A stretch of DNA of 13,190 nucleotides, from positions 44,674 to 57,863 of the forward strand of contig PBBH01000011.1 in NCBI GenBank assembly GCA_002716525.1, given 5' to 3'. Below the pieces are notes generated by a model. It did not search any database, had not been told where the DNA came from, and saw only the letters and a list, made by a program, of their open reading frames with translations. Position numbers and translations under genes: made by a program. The DNA is from Fidelibacterota bacterium (lineage in GTDB: Bacteria; Fidelibacterota; Marinisomatia; Marinisomatales; TCS55). Shown one piece after another: positions 1 to 6,102 of this stretch (position 1 is the first letter of the stretch; the number at the start of each line of letters is the position of its first letter).

Positions 1-108
1 CACAATAAATATACGCTTTATCCTGGGACCTATGAATATTCCTTTATGTTGATCCCCTTTGAATCAGGGGTAGACTTGAATAAACTTTCCAAACTCAGAT
101 TTCAATAA
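1..108 (+). CDS. C-terminal end of an unidentified protein (5' partial)
   Basis: Frame 1 is open from the first base to a TAA at 106-108 and gives 35 residues (HNKYTLYPGTYEYSF at the start, KLSKLRFQ at the end). The other two + frames stop early. The pattern of alternating aromatic and hydrophobic residues looks like a beta-strand-rich C-terminus. A 'YTLYPGTYEYSFMLIP'-like strand is faintly like the C-terminal beta domains of some glycoside hydrolases (for example GH38), which would fit the GH1 gene downstream, but 35 residues are too few to name a family. The gene runs off the left edge. The nearest terminator-like hairpin downstream is at 349-374. Confidence 0.5.
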   Translation, partial: HNKYTLYPGTYEYSFMLIPFESGVDLNKLSKLRFQ

Positions 109-168
109 TTACTTTTTTACCCACTCCTCATAATTTTGTTTGGTACTTATATATCACCTTATTTAAAG

Positions 169-179
169 TCGCGGCGAAT
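169..179. repeat. 11-bp direct repeat, copy 1 (TCGCGGCGAAT)
   Basis: This 11-mer is repeated exactly at 435-445. It is GC-rich inside a very AT-rich intergenic stretch. Copy 1 ends 24 bases before the GTG of the small ORF at 204, and copy 2 ends 19 bases before the TTG of the GH1 gene at 465. The similar placement ahead of two candidate starts suggests a shared regulatory site, but this is inference from two copies. Confidence 0.35.
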
Positions 180-203
180 TTTATTGAAAATAAAGGAATT
201 ATA

Positions 204-323
204 GTGAACAAAAATACAATAGAAGTAAGGCGTGGAAGGAAACGATTTATTATTAATAGACTCAATAATATTCGTTTTCGAAATGCAAAACGTTATCTCT
301 TTAATAGAAGGGATATTTTGTAA
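204..323 (+). CDS. Possible small arginine-rich protein, 39 aa
   Basis: A GTG start at 204 is preceded by AAAGGA (192-197) with a 6-base spacer, which is a good Shine-Dalgarno. The ORF encodes 39 residues ending in TAA at 321-323. About 13 of the 39 residues are Arg or Lys (10 Arg) against two acidic ones, so the peptide would be strongly basic; it includes VRRGRKRF near residue 8 and FNRRDIL at the end. It does not match the small ribosomal proteins bL34, bL36 or Thx as I know them. A strong terminator begins 26 bases after the stop, consistent with a transcript ending here. The frame is open further upstream (from about 84) but without an ATG. An opposing-strand ORF covers the same bases. 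It could be a real small gene, the body of an untranslated RNA, or chance in AT-rich DNA. Confidence 0.3.
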   Translation: MNKNTIEVRRGRKRFIINRLNNIRFRNAKRYLFNRRDIL

Positions 324-348
324 TATTTTTATTATATAAGAATAAAAG

Positions 349-374
349 AAAAGCCTCCTCACGGGGGCTTTTTT
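349..374 (+). terminator. Rho-independent terminator
   Basis: The arm AAAAGCCTCC (349-358) pairs with GGGGGCTTTT (363-372) around the loop TCAC, with one T-G wobble. The 3' arm runs into a stretch of six T (369-374). On the + strand it would end transcription coming from the left (the partial gene at 1-108 or the small ORF at 204-323) and insulate the GH1 gene. Confidence 0.85.
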
Positions 375-406
375 GTTTGTGGGACAATTTTTGTGTAAAT
401 TTCTGC

Positions 407-457
407 ATGAAACAACAATTACTTGTGGTTCTAATCGCGGCGAATGAATTAAACTGA
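407..457 (+). other. Possible 16-codon leader ORF before the GH1 gene
   Basis: ATG at 407 opens a 16-codon frame (MKQQLLVVLIAANELN) that stops at TGA 455-457, 7 bases before the TTG start of the GH1 gene and in another frame. It looks like the start of a signal peptide. It could be a leader peptide coupled to GH1 translation, the trace of an older start disrupted by a frameshift, or chance. No clear Shine-Dalgarno precedes it. Confidence 0.15.
435..445. repeat. 11-bp direct repeat, copy 2 (TCGCGGCGAAT)
   Basis: This is an exact second copy of the 11-mer at 169-179, located 19 bases before the likely start of the GH1 gene. It overlaps the possible leader ORF at 407-457. A related core (TCGCGGCGA) occurs on the - strand inside the phosphoesterase gene near 10880, where it is explained by coding sequence. 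Confidence 0.35.
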
Positions 458-464
458 TTCCACA

Positions 465-1880
465 TTGATTTCATTTAAAACTAAACGATGGCTTTTGATA
501 CTGGTAGTCCCGGTTGCTCTGGTTTTTATCTATGTTATAACGATGCAGGTTCTTCATCCTGAAACGCGTTGGGACTGGAATGAAATTGAAGTAGATACAA
601 TGGATTTTCCCTCAGGATTCCAGTGGGGCGTGGCAACAGCCGCACACCAAGTAGAAGGTAATTGCATAAATAACTGGTCGAGATGGGAAAAAGATATAAA
701 AGAAGATGGCGGTGGCCGTATCCATAATGGAGATATCTCGGGCTTAGCATGTGATCATTGGAATCGTTATAATGAAGATATCTCATTAATAAAGGCCTTA
801 GGGGTTGATGTTTATAGATTTTCAGTTGAATGGAGTAAGATTGAACCAGAAGAGGGAAAGTTTGATATTATTGCACTGCAACATTATAGAGACGTAGCTA
901 CTGCCTTAATAACAGCTGGCATTACCCCCGTTGTTACGTTGCACCATTTTACAAATCCTCTTTGGTTTGAAGATATGAGCGCTTTTGAAATTGAAGATAA
1001 TATTAAATATTTTATTCGATTTAGCGAATATATTTTTGAAGGACTAAAAGATAAGGTAAATATTTGGTGTACTATAAATGAACCAGCTGTTTATACAAGT
1101 CAAGGATATTTCAATGGAGTCTTCCCACCAGGTAAACAAAATCCTGAATTAGCTGGTAATGTTATGAAAAATCTATTACTAGCTCATACTAGCATTTATA
1201 AGAAATTAAAAAACCATGAAGATGGAAAAAATCACAAAATTGGAATTGTAAAAAATATTTTTCCATTTGATCCCTATAATCGTTGGAATCCTTTAGATTG
1301 GTTTGTAAGTAGAACTTTAGATGGTGTTTTTAATCAAGGTGCACTTGATTATTTTCAGACAGGTGAGTTTCAGTTTAGTATGCCAGGTATGGATAAAGTA
1401 ACATTTAAAAATTCTGAAGGTATAGGTGCATTAGATTTCATTGGTTTAAATAATTATTCACATCAGAGAGTGAGATCTCAATTAAATTTAAATAACTTTT
1501 TTCAATTTGAGTTCTATCCTGAAGAACAAATGACCGATATGGCTTATCCAATTTATCCAGAGGCAATTTATCGTTCTATAAAGAGGGTTGTTAATCTTGG
1601 CGTGCCGATAATTATAACAGAAAATGGTGTTGCTGATAAAAAAGATAGCCTTAGGTCGATTTTCATTGAGCGTTATTTATATGCAGTATCTAAGGCTATT
1701 TCTGAGGGAGCGGATATTCGTGGATATTATTATTGGTCTTTAATGGATAACTTTGAATGGGCTGAAGGGTATGAAATGAAATTTGGATTATACGAAGTTG
1801 ATTTTATAACTCAGAAAAGATCTCTTAGACAAGGTTCAAAAAGATACAAGGATATTGTATCCAGGTTTTCTAATAAATGA
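465..1880 (+). CDS. Membrane-anchored GH1 family beta-glycosidase
   Basis: Retaining glycoside hydrolase family 1 enzyme, expected to cut beta-glucosides or related beta-glycosides. The catalytic domain starts near residue 48 (FPSGFQWGVATAAHQVEG, with substrate-binding Q62). It carries TLHHF (H161), the acid/base TINEP motif (E206), the nucleophile ITENG motif (E386), and the C-terminal WSLMDNFEW segment with -1 subsite residues E431 and W432. All key catalytic residues are present and 471 aa suits the family. Residues 1-30 (KTKR, then about 20 hydrophobic residues) form an N-terminal anchor or uncleaved signal, so the enzyme probably sits in the inner membrane facing the periplasm. The start is TTG with no clear Shine-Dalgarno; the next methionines in frame are M27 and M46, and starting at M46 would give a cytoplasmic enzyme. 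From about base 950 on the gene is markedly AT-rich, unlike its 5' third and the next gene. Exact substrate cannot be told. Confidence 0.93.
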   Translation: MISFKTKRWLLILVVPVALVFIYVITMQVLHPETRWDWNEIEVDTMDFPSGFQWGVATAAHQVEGNCINNWSRWEKDIKEDGGGRIHNGDISGLACDHWNRYNEDISLIKALGVDVYRFSVEWSKIEPEEGKFDIIALQHYRDVATALITAGITPVVTLHHFTNPLWFEDMSAFEIEDNIKYFIRFSEYIFEGLKDKVNIWCTINEPAVYTSQGYFNGVFPPGKQNPELAGNVMKNLLLAHTSIYKKLKNHEDGKNHKIGIVKNIFPFDPYNRWNPLDWFVSRTLDGVFNQGALDYFQTGEFQFSMPGMDKVTFKNSEGIGALDFIGLNNYSHQRVRSQLNLNNFFQFEFYPEEQMTDMAYPIYPEAIYRSIKRVVNLGVPIIITENGVADKKDSLRSIFIERYLYAVSKAISEGADIRGYYYWSLMDNFEWAEGYEMKFGLYEVDFITQKRSLRQGSKRYKDIVSRFSNK

Positions 1881-1934
1881 TTTCTATAGATATATAAAAA
1901 AATATTAACCCTTTTTAATTTCGGTAATCACACC

Positions 1935-1940
1935 AGGAGG
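1935..1940 (+). promoter_or_regulatory. Strong ribosome binding site of the S9 peptidase gene
   Basis: AGGAGG is followed by a 5-base spacer (AATTC) to the ATG at 1946. It fixes the start of the peptidase gene and is one of the two best Shine-Dalgarno sites in the window. The 65 bases between the GH1 stop and this ATG are AT-rich and show no convincing hairpin. Confidence 0.85.
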
Positions 1941-1945
1941 AATTC

Positions 1946-4360
1946 ATGAATAAAAAGATCAACATGCGCGTCGTATTTACTTTAATTCTATTCACATTGG
2001 CATGGGGAGGAGATGATTACAAAATGCCCCCGAAGGCAATTGCAGATATAGTGGATGCACCGGGAACGCCTGGCGTCAGTGTGTCTCCAAATAAAAAATA
2101 TATCCTCATTCTGGAAAGAGCCAGCCTTCCATCCATCGAAGAATTATCTCAGCCGGAATTACGGCTGGCGGGGCTGCGAATCAATCCTGCCACCAATGGT
2201 CGGAGCCGCACCCGGTATTATACGGGCATAATTATTCAGGATATGGGTAGCGGCACACAAAAACGCGTGAAGGAGCTCCCCAAAAATGGCCGCATTTCGA
2301 ATGTCAGTTGGTCACCGAACGCAAAACACATTGCCATGACCGTGACCCACGGCGCCCAGATTAACCTTTATCTGGTCAAAGCAGCCAGCGGCCGTGCATC
2401 ATTATTATTAAAAGCTCCCTTAAATGCCATTTATGGTTCTCCTTTTTCATGGTTGTCAGATAGTAAAAGTATCCTGGCCAAAACGATTTTGAGCGGTCGC
2501 GGGGAACCGCCCCGCCCATCATTGGTGCCCCAGGGGCCTGTAATCCAGGAAAATTTGGGAAAAGTAGCACCGGTGAGAACCTACCAGGATCTATTGACCA
2601 ATGCCCACGATGAAGCATTATTTGCATATTATATGAATGCACAAATGGTTCTTGTAAATCTGAAAGGAAAGGCGAAGAATATTGGCAAGCCCGGCATGAT
2701 CCGGTTTGCGGAACCTTCACCTAATGGAAAATATATTTTAATGAAAACCATTCATCGTCCCTTTTCTTACCTGGTACCCGTATATCGATTCCCCATGCGT
2801 GTTGACGTATTGGATATCCATGGAAAAACCATATCGGTACTTCGGGATATGCCCTTGGCGGAATCACTCCCCAAGGGGTTTGGGGCCGTCCTCACTGGAC
2901 CCCGTTCATTTGGCTGGCGCACAGATGCAGGTGCCGTCATCTATTATGTAAACGCACTGGATGGCGGAGACCCAAAAGCAGCAGCAGATTTCAGGGATGA
3001 AATATTTACCATGGATGCACCCTTCAATCAATCGGCACAATCCTTAATGCAGTTAGATCTTCGTTATGCAGGTATCATGTGGGGGAATGATCATATTGCC
3101 CTGGCTTATACCCGGGAATGGGGCACCCGCCGTACCACCACATGGATGATGAATCCCGACAAACCATCCACGCCCAAAAAGATTATAGATAGATTATATG
3201 AGGACCGCTACAGCGATCCCGGTTCACCCATGCTGCATCGAAATAAGTATGGCCGGAATGTCTTGCTGTTTGGTCAAGATGGTGAAACCGTATTTTTATC
3301 CGGTGTCGGTTCATCCTCCGAAGGAGACAGACCTTTTGTGGATGAATTCAATTTAATGAATGGTCAATCCAAACGGTTATGGCAATCCGCCGCTCCCTAT
3401 TATGAACGGCCCGTAACCATGATTGATGGGGAAAAACAGGTGGTCCTCACCAGTCGTGAAACCACGGAAGAACCGGTGAATTATTATCTGAGAAATATGA
3501 CAGACGGGTCCGTGGATCCTGTCACAAACTTCACCCATCCTTATCCCCAGATGAAGGGTGTGTATAAAGAAATGATTACCTATAAGCGCCATGATGGCAT
3601 CGATCTGTCTGCGACGCTCTATTTGCCACCGGGGCGGAAACCGGGTGATGGTCCTTTGCCATTGCTCATGTGGGCCTATCCCAGAGAATTTAAAACGGCG
3701 AAAGCCGCATCCCAGGTGGTGGGATCACCCCATCGGTTTGTTCGGATTAGTCCAACATCTCCACTCATTATGCTGTCCTATGGCTATGCGGTGTTATCCG
3801 GTCCCACTATGCCCATCATTGGGGAAGAGGACAAAGAGCCGAATGACACCTACATTAAGCAACTGGTATCCAGCGCACAGGCCGCTGCCGATGAAATGGT
3901 TAAACGGGAAATAACGACCCTAGATCAAATGGCCATTGGCGGCCACTCTTATGGTGCATTTATGGTGGCGAATTTGCTCGCCCATTCCGATATTTATCAA
4001 GCAGGAGTTGCCCGGAGCGGAGCCTATAACCGTACCTTGACCCCCTTTGGTTTCCAGGCGGAGGAACGAACGTTTTGGGAAGCACCGGAGGTTTATTTTG
4101 CCATGTCACCCTTTATGCATACCCAAAAAGTGAATGAACCGATTCTTTTGATTCATGGGGAAGCGGATAATAACTCAGGCACGTTTCCCGTCCAGAGTAG
4201 ACGGTATTACCATGCGTTAAAGGGACATGGGGCCACAGCCAAGTTGGTGATGCTGCCACATGAAAGTCATGGATACCGCGCCAGGGAATCGGTAATGCAT
4301 ATGTTGTGGGAAACGGCAAACTGGCTCGATACCTATGTGAAAAAAGGAGATAAAAAATAA
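1946..4360 (+). CDS. Secreted S9 family peptidase, glutamyl-endopeptidase-like
   Basis: Prolyl-oligopeptidase-clan serine peptidase of 804 aa. The N-terminal region after the signal (KAIADIVDAPGTPGVSVSPN near residue 30, then LSQPELRLAGLRINP near residue 70) is the hallmark of the subgroup that includes the plant chloroplast glutamyl endopeptidase. A beta-propeller-like region covers roughly residues 80-560, with repeated 'W-S-P/S' blades, and the alpha/beta-hydrolase peptidase domain follows (about 590-800). The catalytic triad is visible: Ser668 in GGHSYGAF, Asp741 in HGEADNN and His775 in HESHGY. Residues 1-21 form a signal-like segment (KKINMR, then VVFTLILFTLAW), so the enzyme is probably periplasmic or extracellular. 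It would degrade peptides, probably after Glu or Asp. The gene is GC-richer than the GH1 gene before it, and the exonuclease-like lipoprotein gene follows after 52 bases. Confidence 0.92.
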   Translation: MNKKINMRVVFTLILFTLAWGGDDYKMPPKAIADIVDAPGTPGVSVSPNKKYILILERASLPSIEELSQPELRLAGLRINPATNGRSRTRYYTGIIIQDMGSGTQKRVKELPKNGRISNVSWSPNAKHIAMTVTHGAQINLYLVKAASGRASLLLKAPLNAIYGSPFSWLSDSKSILAKTILSGRGEPPRPSLVPQGPVIQENLGKVAPVRTYQDLLTNAHDEALFAYYMNAQMVLVNLKGKAKNIGKPGMIRFAEPSPNGKYILMKTIHRPFSYLVPVYRFPMRVDVLDIHGKTISVLRDMPLAESLPKGFGAVLTGPRSFGWRTDAGAVIYYVNALDGGDPKAAADFRDEIFTMDAPFNQSAQSLMQLDLRYAGIMWGNDHIALAYTREWGTRRTTTWMMNPDKPSTPKKIIDRLYEDRYSDPGSPMLHRNKYGRNVLLFGQDGETVFLSGVGSSSEGDRPFVDEFNLMNGQSKRLWQSAAPYYERPVTMIDGEKQVVLTSRETTEEPVNYYLRNMTDGSVDPVTNFTHPYPQMKGVYKEMITYKRHDGIDLSATLYLPPGRKPGDGPLPLLMWAYPREFKTAKAASQVVGSPHRFVRISPTSPLIMLSYGYAVLSGPTMPIIGEEDKEPNDTYIKQLVSSAQAAADEMVKREITTLDQMAIGGHSYGAFMVANLLAHSDIYQAGVARSGAYNRTLTPFGFQAEERTFWEAPEVYFAMSPFMHTQKVNEPILLIHGEADNNSGTFPVQSRRYYHALKGHGATAKLVMLPHESHGYRARESVMHMLWETANWLDTYVKKGDKK

Positions 4361-4412
4361 AAGGCTTCATTCCACTGGCGGTAAAAAATATGAGAAGTAA
4401 ACAATAAACAAA

Positions 4413-5144
4413 ATGAATATATTTAGACAACGACCGTGGTTCAATCGGGTGGGCATTATGGTGCTTCTCATGTTCTTTGCCTGCGCAAAAAAAGATGAAT
4501 CATTTATTCAGAAGATGGAAGACAAGGCACCGATTCCCCATCCAAACAAAGTACCGGATGCATGGCTATTGGCCCATATAGATGTAGAAACAACGGGATT
4601 ACTACCGGGCCATCACGAAATGATTGATGTGGGCATCGTCATGACCACTTTAGATGGGGACATTTTAGATAGTTTATTTTTACGGATCCAGCCTGCCCAT
4701 CCACAGCGGTTGTCACCGGGGGCCAAAGCAGTGAACGCATTTGATGCGGATCATTGGCAGGAGATGGGGGCGCTGGCACAATCGGTCGCGGTGGACAGCA
4801 TCATTGCGTTCCACAAACGGACTGCCGGGGAAAAACACGTTCTCATGGTATCGTATAATTCTCATTTTGATGCAGCCTTTATAGATCACCTATTCCGATC
4901 GGCCAATAAAACATGGCGGGATTTGTATTATTATTTTATTCTGGATATTCCATCCATGGCCTGGGGCTTGGGCATCCGGGAATTAACCTCCAATTGGATC
5001 CGCGATCGTTATCAAGTGACGGATGAGCCCCATATTGCCGAAAAGCATACGGGCATCACCGGTGCCATGGTGAATGTGCGTATTTATAAGGCACTTCTGC
5101 AGTATCGGCAGGATATTATGTCCAATGTGCCTCTCAAAAAGTAA
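4413..5144 (+). CDS. Lipoprotein with a DnaQ-type 3'-5' exonuclease fold, third metal ligand missing
   Basis: Residues 53-230 resemble the DEDD exonuclease (RNase T/DnaQ) superfamily. Exo I is HIDVETTG (D57, E59), followed by EMIDVGIV and the usual AVNAFDADHW region. Exo II is YNSHFDAAFID (N149, D153). Exo III would be EKHTGITGAMVNVRIY: H212 is in place, but the metal-binding Asp expected five residues later is Gly217. Nuclease activity is therefore doubtful. The N-terminus (RQRPWFNRVG, then IMVLLMFFAC) looks like a lipoprotein signal with lipidated Cys24 followed by AKKDES, so the protein would be on the periplasmic side, an unusual place for this fold. The lipobox has Phe at -3, so it is imperfect. 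The start at 4413 has only a distant AGAAG upstream. The HIT gene follows after 21 bases, so the two are probably co-transcribed. Role unknown. Confidence 0.75.
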   Translation: MNIFRQRPWFNRVGIMVLLMFFACAKKDESFIQKMEDKAPIPHPNKVPDAWLLAHIDVETTGLLPGHHEMIDVGIVMTTLDGDILDSLFLRIQPAHPQRLSPGAKAVNAFDADHWQEMGALAQSVAVDSIIAFHKRTAGEKHVLMVSYNSHFDAAFIDHLFRSANKTWRDLYYYFILDIPSMAWGLGIRELTSNWIRDRYQVTDEPHIAEKHTGITGAMVNVRIYKALLQYRQDIMSNVPLKK

Positions 5145-5165
5145 TCAAAACTTGCAGGTCGTTTT

Positions 5166-5555
5166 ATGACATCCAATTCAGAAAAAAATAGGCAATGTCC
5201 CTTTTGTGGATCGCTGGCAGTGGTTGAAGAACATCAGTCTGTTTTCGCCATCATGGATAATTATGCAGTGACCAAAGGCCATCATTTAATTATTCCATTT
5301 AGACATACAGAAAATTATTTTTCCATGACAGATGATGAAAGGGAAGATACCACTACGTTACTCAAATCGTTAAAAGTCAAATTGGAAAAAGAAGATCCAA
5401 CCATTTTAGGTTTTAATATTGGTATGAATAGTGGAGAAGTGGCGGGGCAAACGGTGATGCATTCACACATTCATCTCATCCCCCGTAGAAAAGGGGATAC
5501 GCCAAATCCAAGGGGGGGTGTTCGGGGGGTCATCCCTGGTAAAATGGATTATTAA
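5166..5555 (+). CDS. HIT family nucleotide hydrolase/transferase
   Basis: Histidine triad protein of 129 aa, normal for the family. It has the catalytic H-x-H-x-H motif at H99, H101 and H103 (MHSHIHLIP), with H101 the expected nucleophile that forms the nucleotidyl intermediate. An N-terminal CPFC pair (C11, C14) is typical of the zinc-containing bacterial HIT subgroup, as is the C-terminal NPRGGVRGVIPGK segment. Members hydrolyse nucleotide phosphoramidates, dinucleoside polyphosphates or AMP conjugates in the cytoplasm; the exact substrate cannot be read from the sequence. The ATG at 5166 has a modest AGG (5156-5158) 7 bases upstream. The gene sits 21 bases after the exonuclease-like lipoprotein gene and is probably the last gene of that unit, although no clear terminator follows. 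Confidence 0.92.
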   Translation: MTSNSEKNRQCPFCGSLAVVEEHQSVFAIMDNYAVTKGHHLIIPFRHTENYFSMTDDEREDTTTLLKSLKVKLEKEDPTILGFNIGMNSGEVAGQTVMHSHIHLIPRRKGDTPNPRGGVRGVIPGKMDY

Positions 5556-5574
5556 ACCCATCCAAAAACACTTC

Positions 5575-5587
5575 TTGAATTATTCAA
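5575..5587. promoter_or_regulatory. 13-bp palindrome TTGAATTATTCAA upstream of the YgbA-like gene
   Basis: TTGAAT and ATTCAA form a perfect 6-1-6 inverted repeat in the gap after the HIT gene, 67 bases before the proposed ATT start of the YgbA-like gene. There is no T-tract after it, so a terminator role is unlikely. It loosely recalls the half-sites of FNR/DNR-type regulators (TTGAT-N4-ATCAA) but does not match them. It may be an operator; this is inference. Confidence 0.35.
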
Positions 5588-5597
5588 ATTTATATTC

Positions 5598-5614
5598 ATC
5601 AGATAATTTCTGAT
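5598..5614. promoter_or_regulatory. 17-bp palindrome ATCAGA-N5-TCTGAT upstream of the YgbA-like gene
   Basis: ATCAGA (5598-5603) and TCTGAT (5609-5614) are exact inverted repeats separated by TAATT. The site lies 40 bases before the proposed ATT start and just after the palindrome at 5575-5587. Size and position suit a dimeric regulator binding near a promoter; the regulator is unknown. Confidence 0.35.
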
Positions 5615-5643
5615 TCAGTTTTAGGTAACAATATCATGGAAAT

Positions 5644-5650
5644 AGGAGGG
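5644..5650 (+). promoter_or_regulatory. Strong ribosome binding site pointing to an ATT start
   Basis: AGGAGGG lies 4 bases before ATT at 5655 (5 bases counted from AGGAGG). It is 55 bases from the TTG at 5706, too far to serve that codon. No ATG, GTG or TTG lies in the right frame near it, and the frame is closed by TAG at 5643-5645. A short ATG frame at 5636 runs over the site and stops at 5657-5659. Confidence 0.6.
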
Positions 5651-5654
5651 TCTC

Positions 5655-6011
5655 ATTAAAGGGTCGAATCAAGTCTCCCAAAATGGTCGATTAATCGAAT
5701 CTCGATTGATCCGAGAAAATAAAACAGTCAATGCAATGATTGAGATTTATTGTGGCAATCTCCATGATACAGGCGATTCGCTCTGTATAGATTGCACCCA
5801 TTTGTCCGAATATGCAGAACAACGTCTTATTCACTGCCCCTTTGGAGGAAATAAGCCAACCTGTGCCCAATGTGAGGTCCATTGCTACTCAAAAGATATG
5901 CGTGCCCAAATCAGGACAGTGATGAAATATGCCGGTCCGCGAATGTTACTCCGCCACCCAATAATGACAGTCCGTCATTATATCAATGAAGCTATGCCAA
6001 GAGAAAAGTAA
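5655..6011 (+). CDS. YgbA-like nitrous/nitric-oxide-stimulated promoter family protein
   Basis: Small cysteine-rich cytoplasmic protein of the family named 'nitrous oxide-stimulated promoter' (E. coli YgbA, a member of the NsrR nitric-oxide regulon). Family hallmarks are all visible: IRENKTVNAMIEIYC, LCIDC, HCPFG-x-x-KPTC-x-x-C-x-x-HCY, and the ending MKYAGPRMLLRHPIMTVRHYI. Seven Cys (C33, C44, C47, C61, C70, C73 and C77 in the long form) suggest metal or Fe-S binding. Two starts are possible. TTG at 5706 gives 101 aa but has no Shine-Dalgarno and begins right at the conserved IRENKTV block. ATT at 5655 gives 118 aa, has a near-perfect AGGAGGG 4 bases upstream and supplies the residues (RLIESRL) that family members usually have before this block. 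I prefer ATT. The molecular function of the family is not established beyond a link to nitrosative stress. A terminator-like hairpin follows. Confidence 0.85.
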   Translation: MKGSNQVSQNGRLIESRLIRENKTVNAMIEIYCGNLHDTGDSLCIDCTHLSEYAEQRLIHCPFGGNKPTCAQCEVHCYSKDMRAQIRTVMKYAGPRMLLRHPIMTVRHYINEAMPREK

Positions 6012-6047
6012 AAGCAATTCCATTATATAGATGGCATTGGGTTGTGT

Positions 6048-6070
6048 AAAGCGCTCGTTCGGAGCCTTTT
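6048..6070 (+). terminator. Probable rho-independent terminator after the YgbA-like gene
   Basis: AAAGCGCTC and GGAGCCTTT pair around a GTTC loop: the core GCTC/GAGC is perfect, then a C-C mismatch, a G-T wobble and three A-T pairs, followed by TTTT-A-TG-TTT. The mismatch and short T-tract make it moderate in strength. Its place between the YgbA-like gene and the next lipoprotein gene supports the call. Confidence 0.5.
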
Positions 6071-6102
6071 ATGTTTATATGAACTATCATTAGATTTAGG
6101 TT

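Noticed and set aside
159..362. 67-codon - strand ORF in the left intergenic region
   Set aside because: Its GTG start lies in the loop of the terminator hairpin, it has no ribosome binding site, and its composition is that of chance AT-rich DNA. The + strand ORF at 204-323 has better signals.
1881..1945. A-rich and T-rich stretches after the GH1 stop as a terminator
   Set aside because: The possible stem is five A-T pairs without a G-C core, so it would not be stable.
2376..2720. 114-codon - strand ORF
   Set aside because: It lies wholly inside the S9 peptidase gene, which shows conserved family motifs on the + strand; the ORF has no recognisable domain.
3591..3914. 107-codon + strand ORF
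   Set aside because: It is an alternative frame inside the conserved catalytic domain of the S9 peptidase; its Cys/His-rich look is a frame artefact.
4113..4430. 105-codon - strand ORF across the end of the S9 gene and into the next gene
   Set aside because: It is opposite the codons for the peptidase Asp and His active-site residues; no signal or domain of its own.
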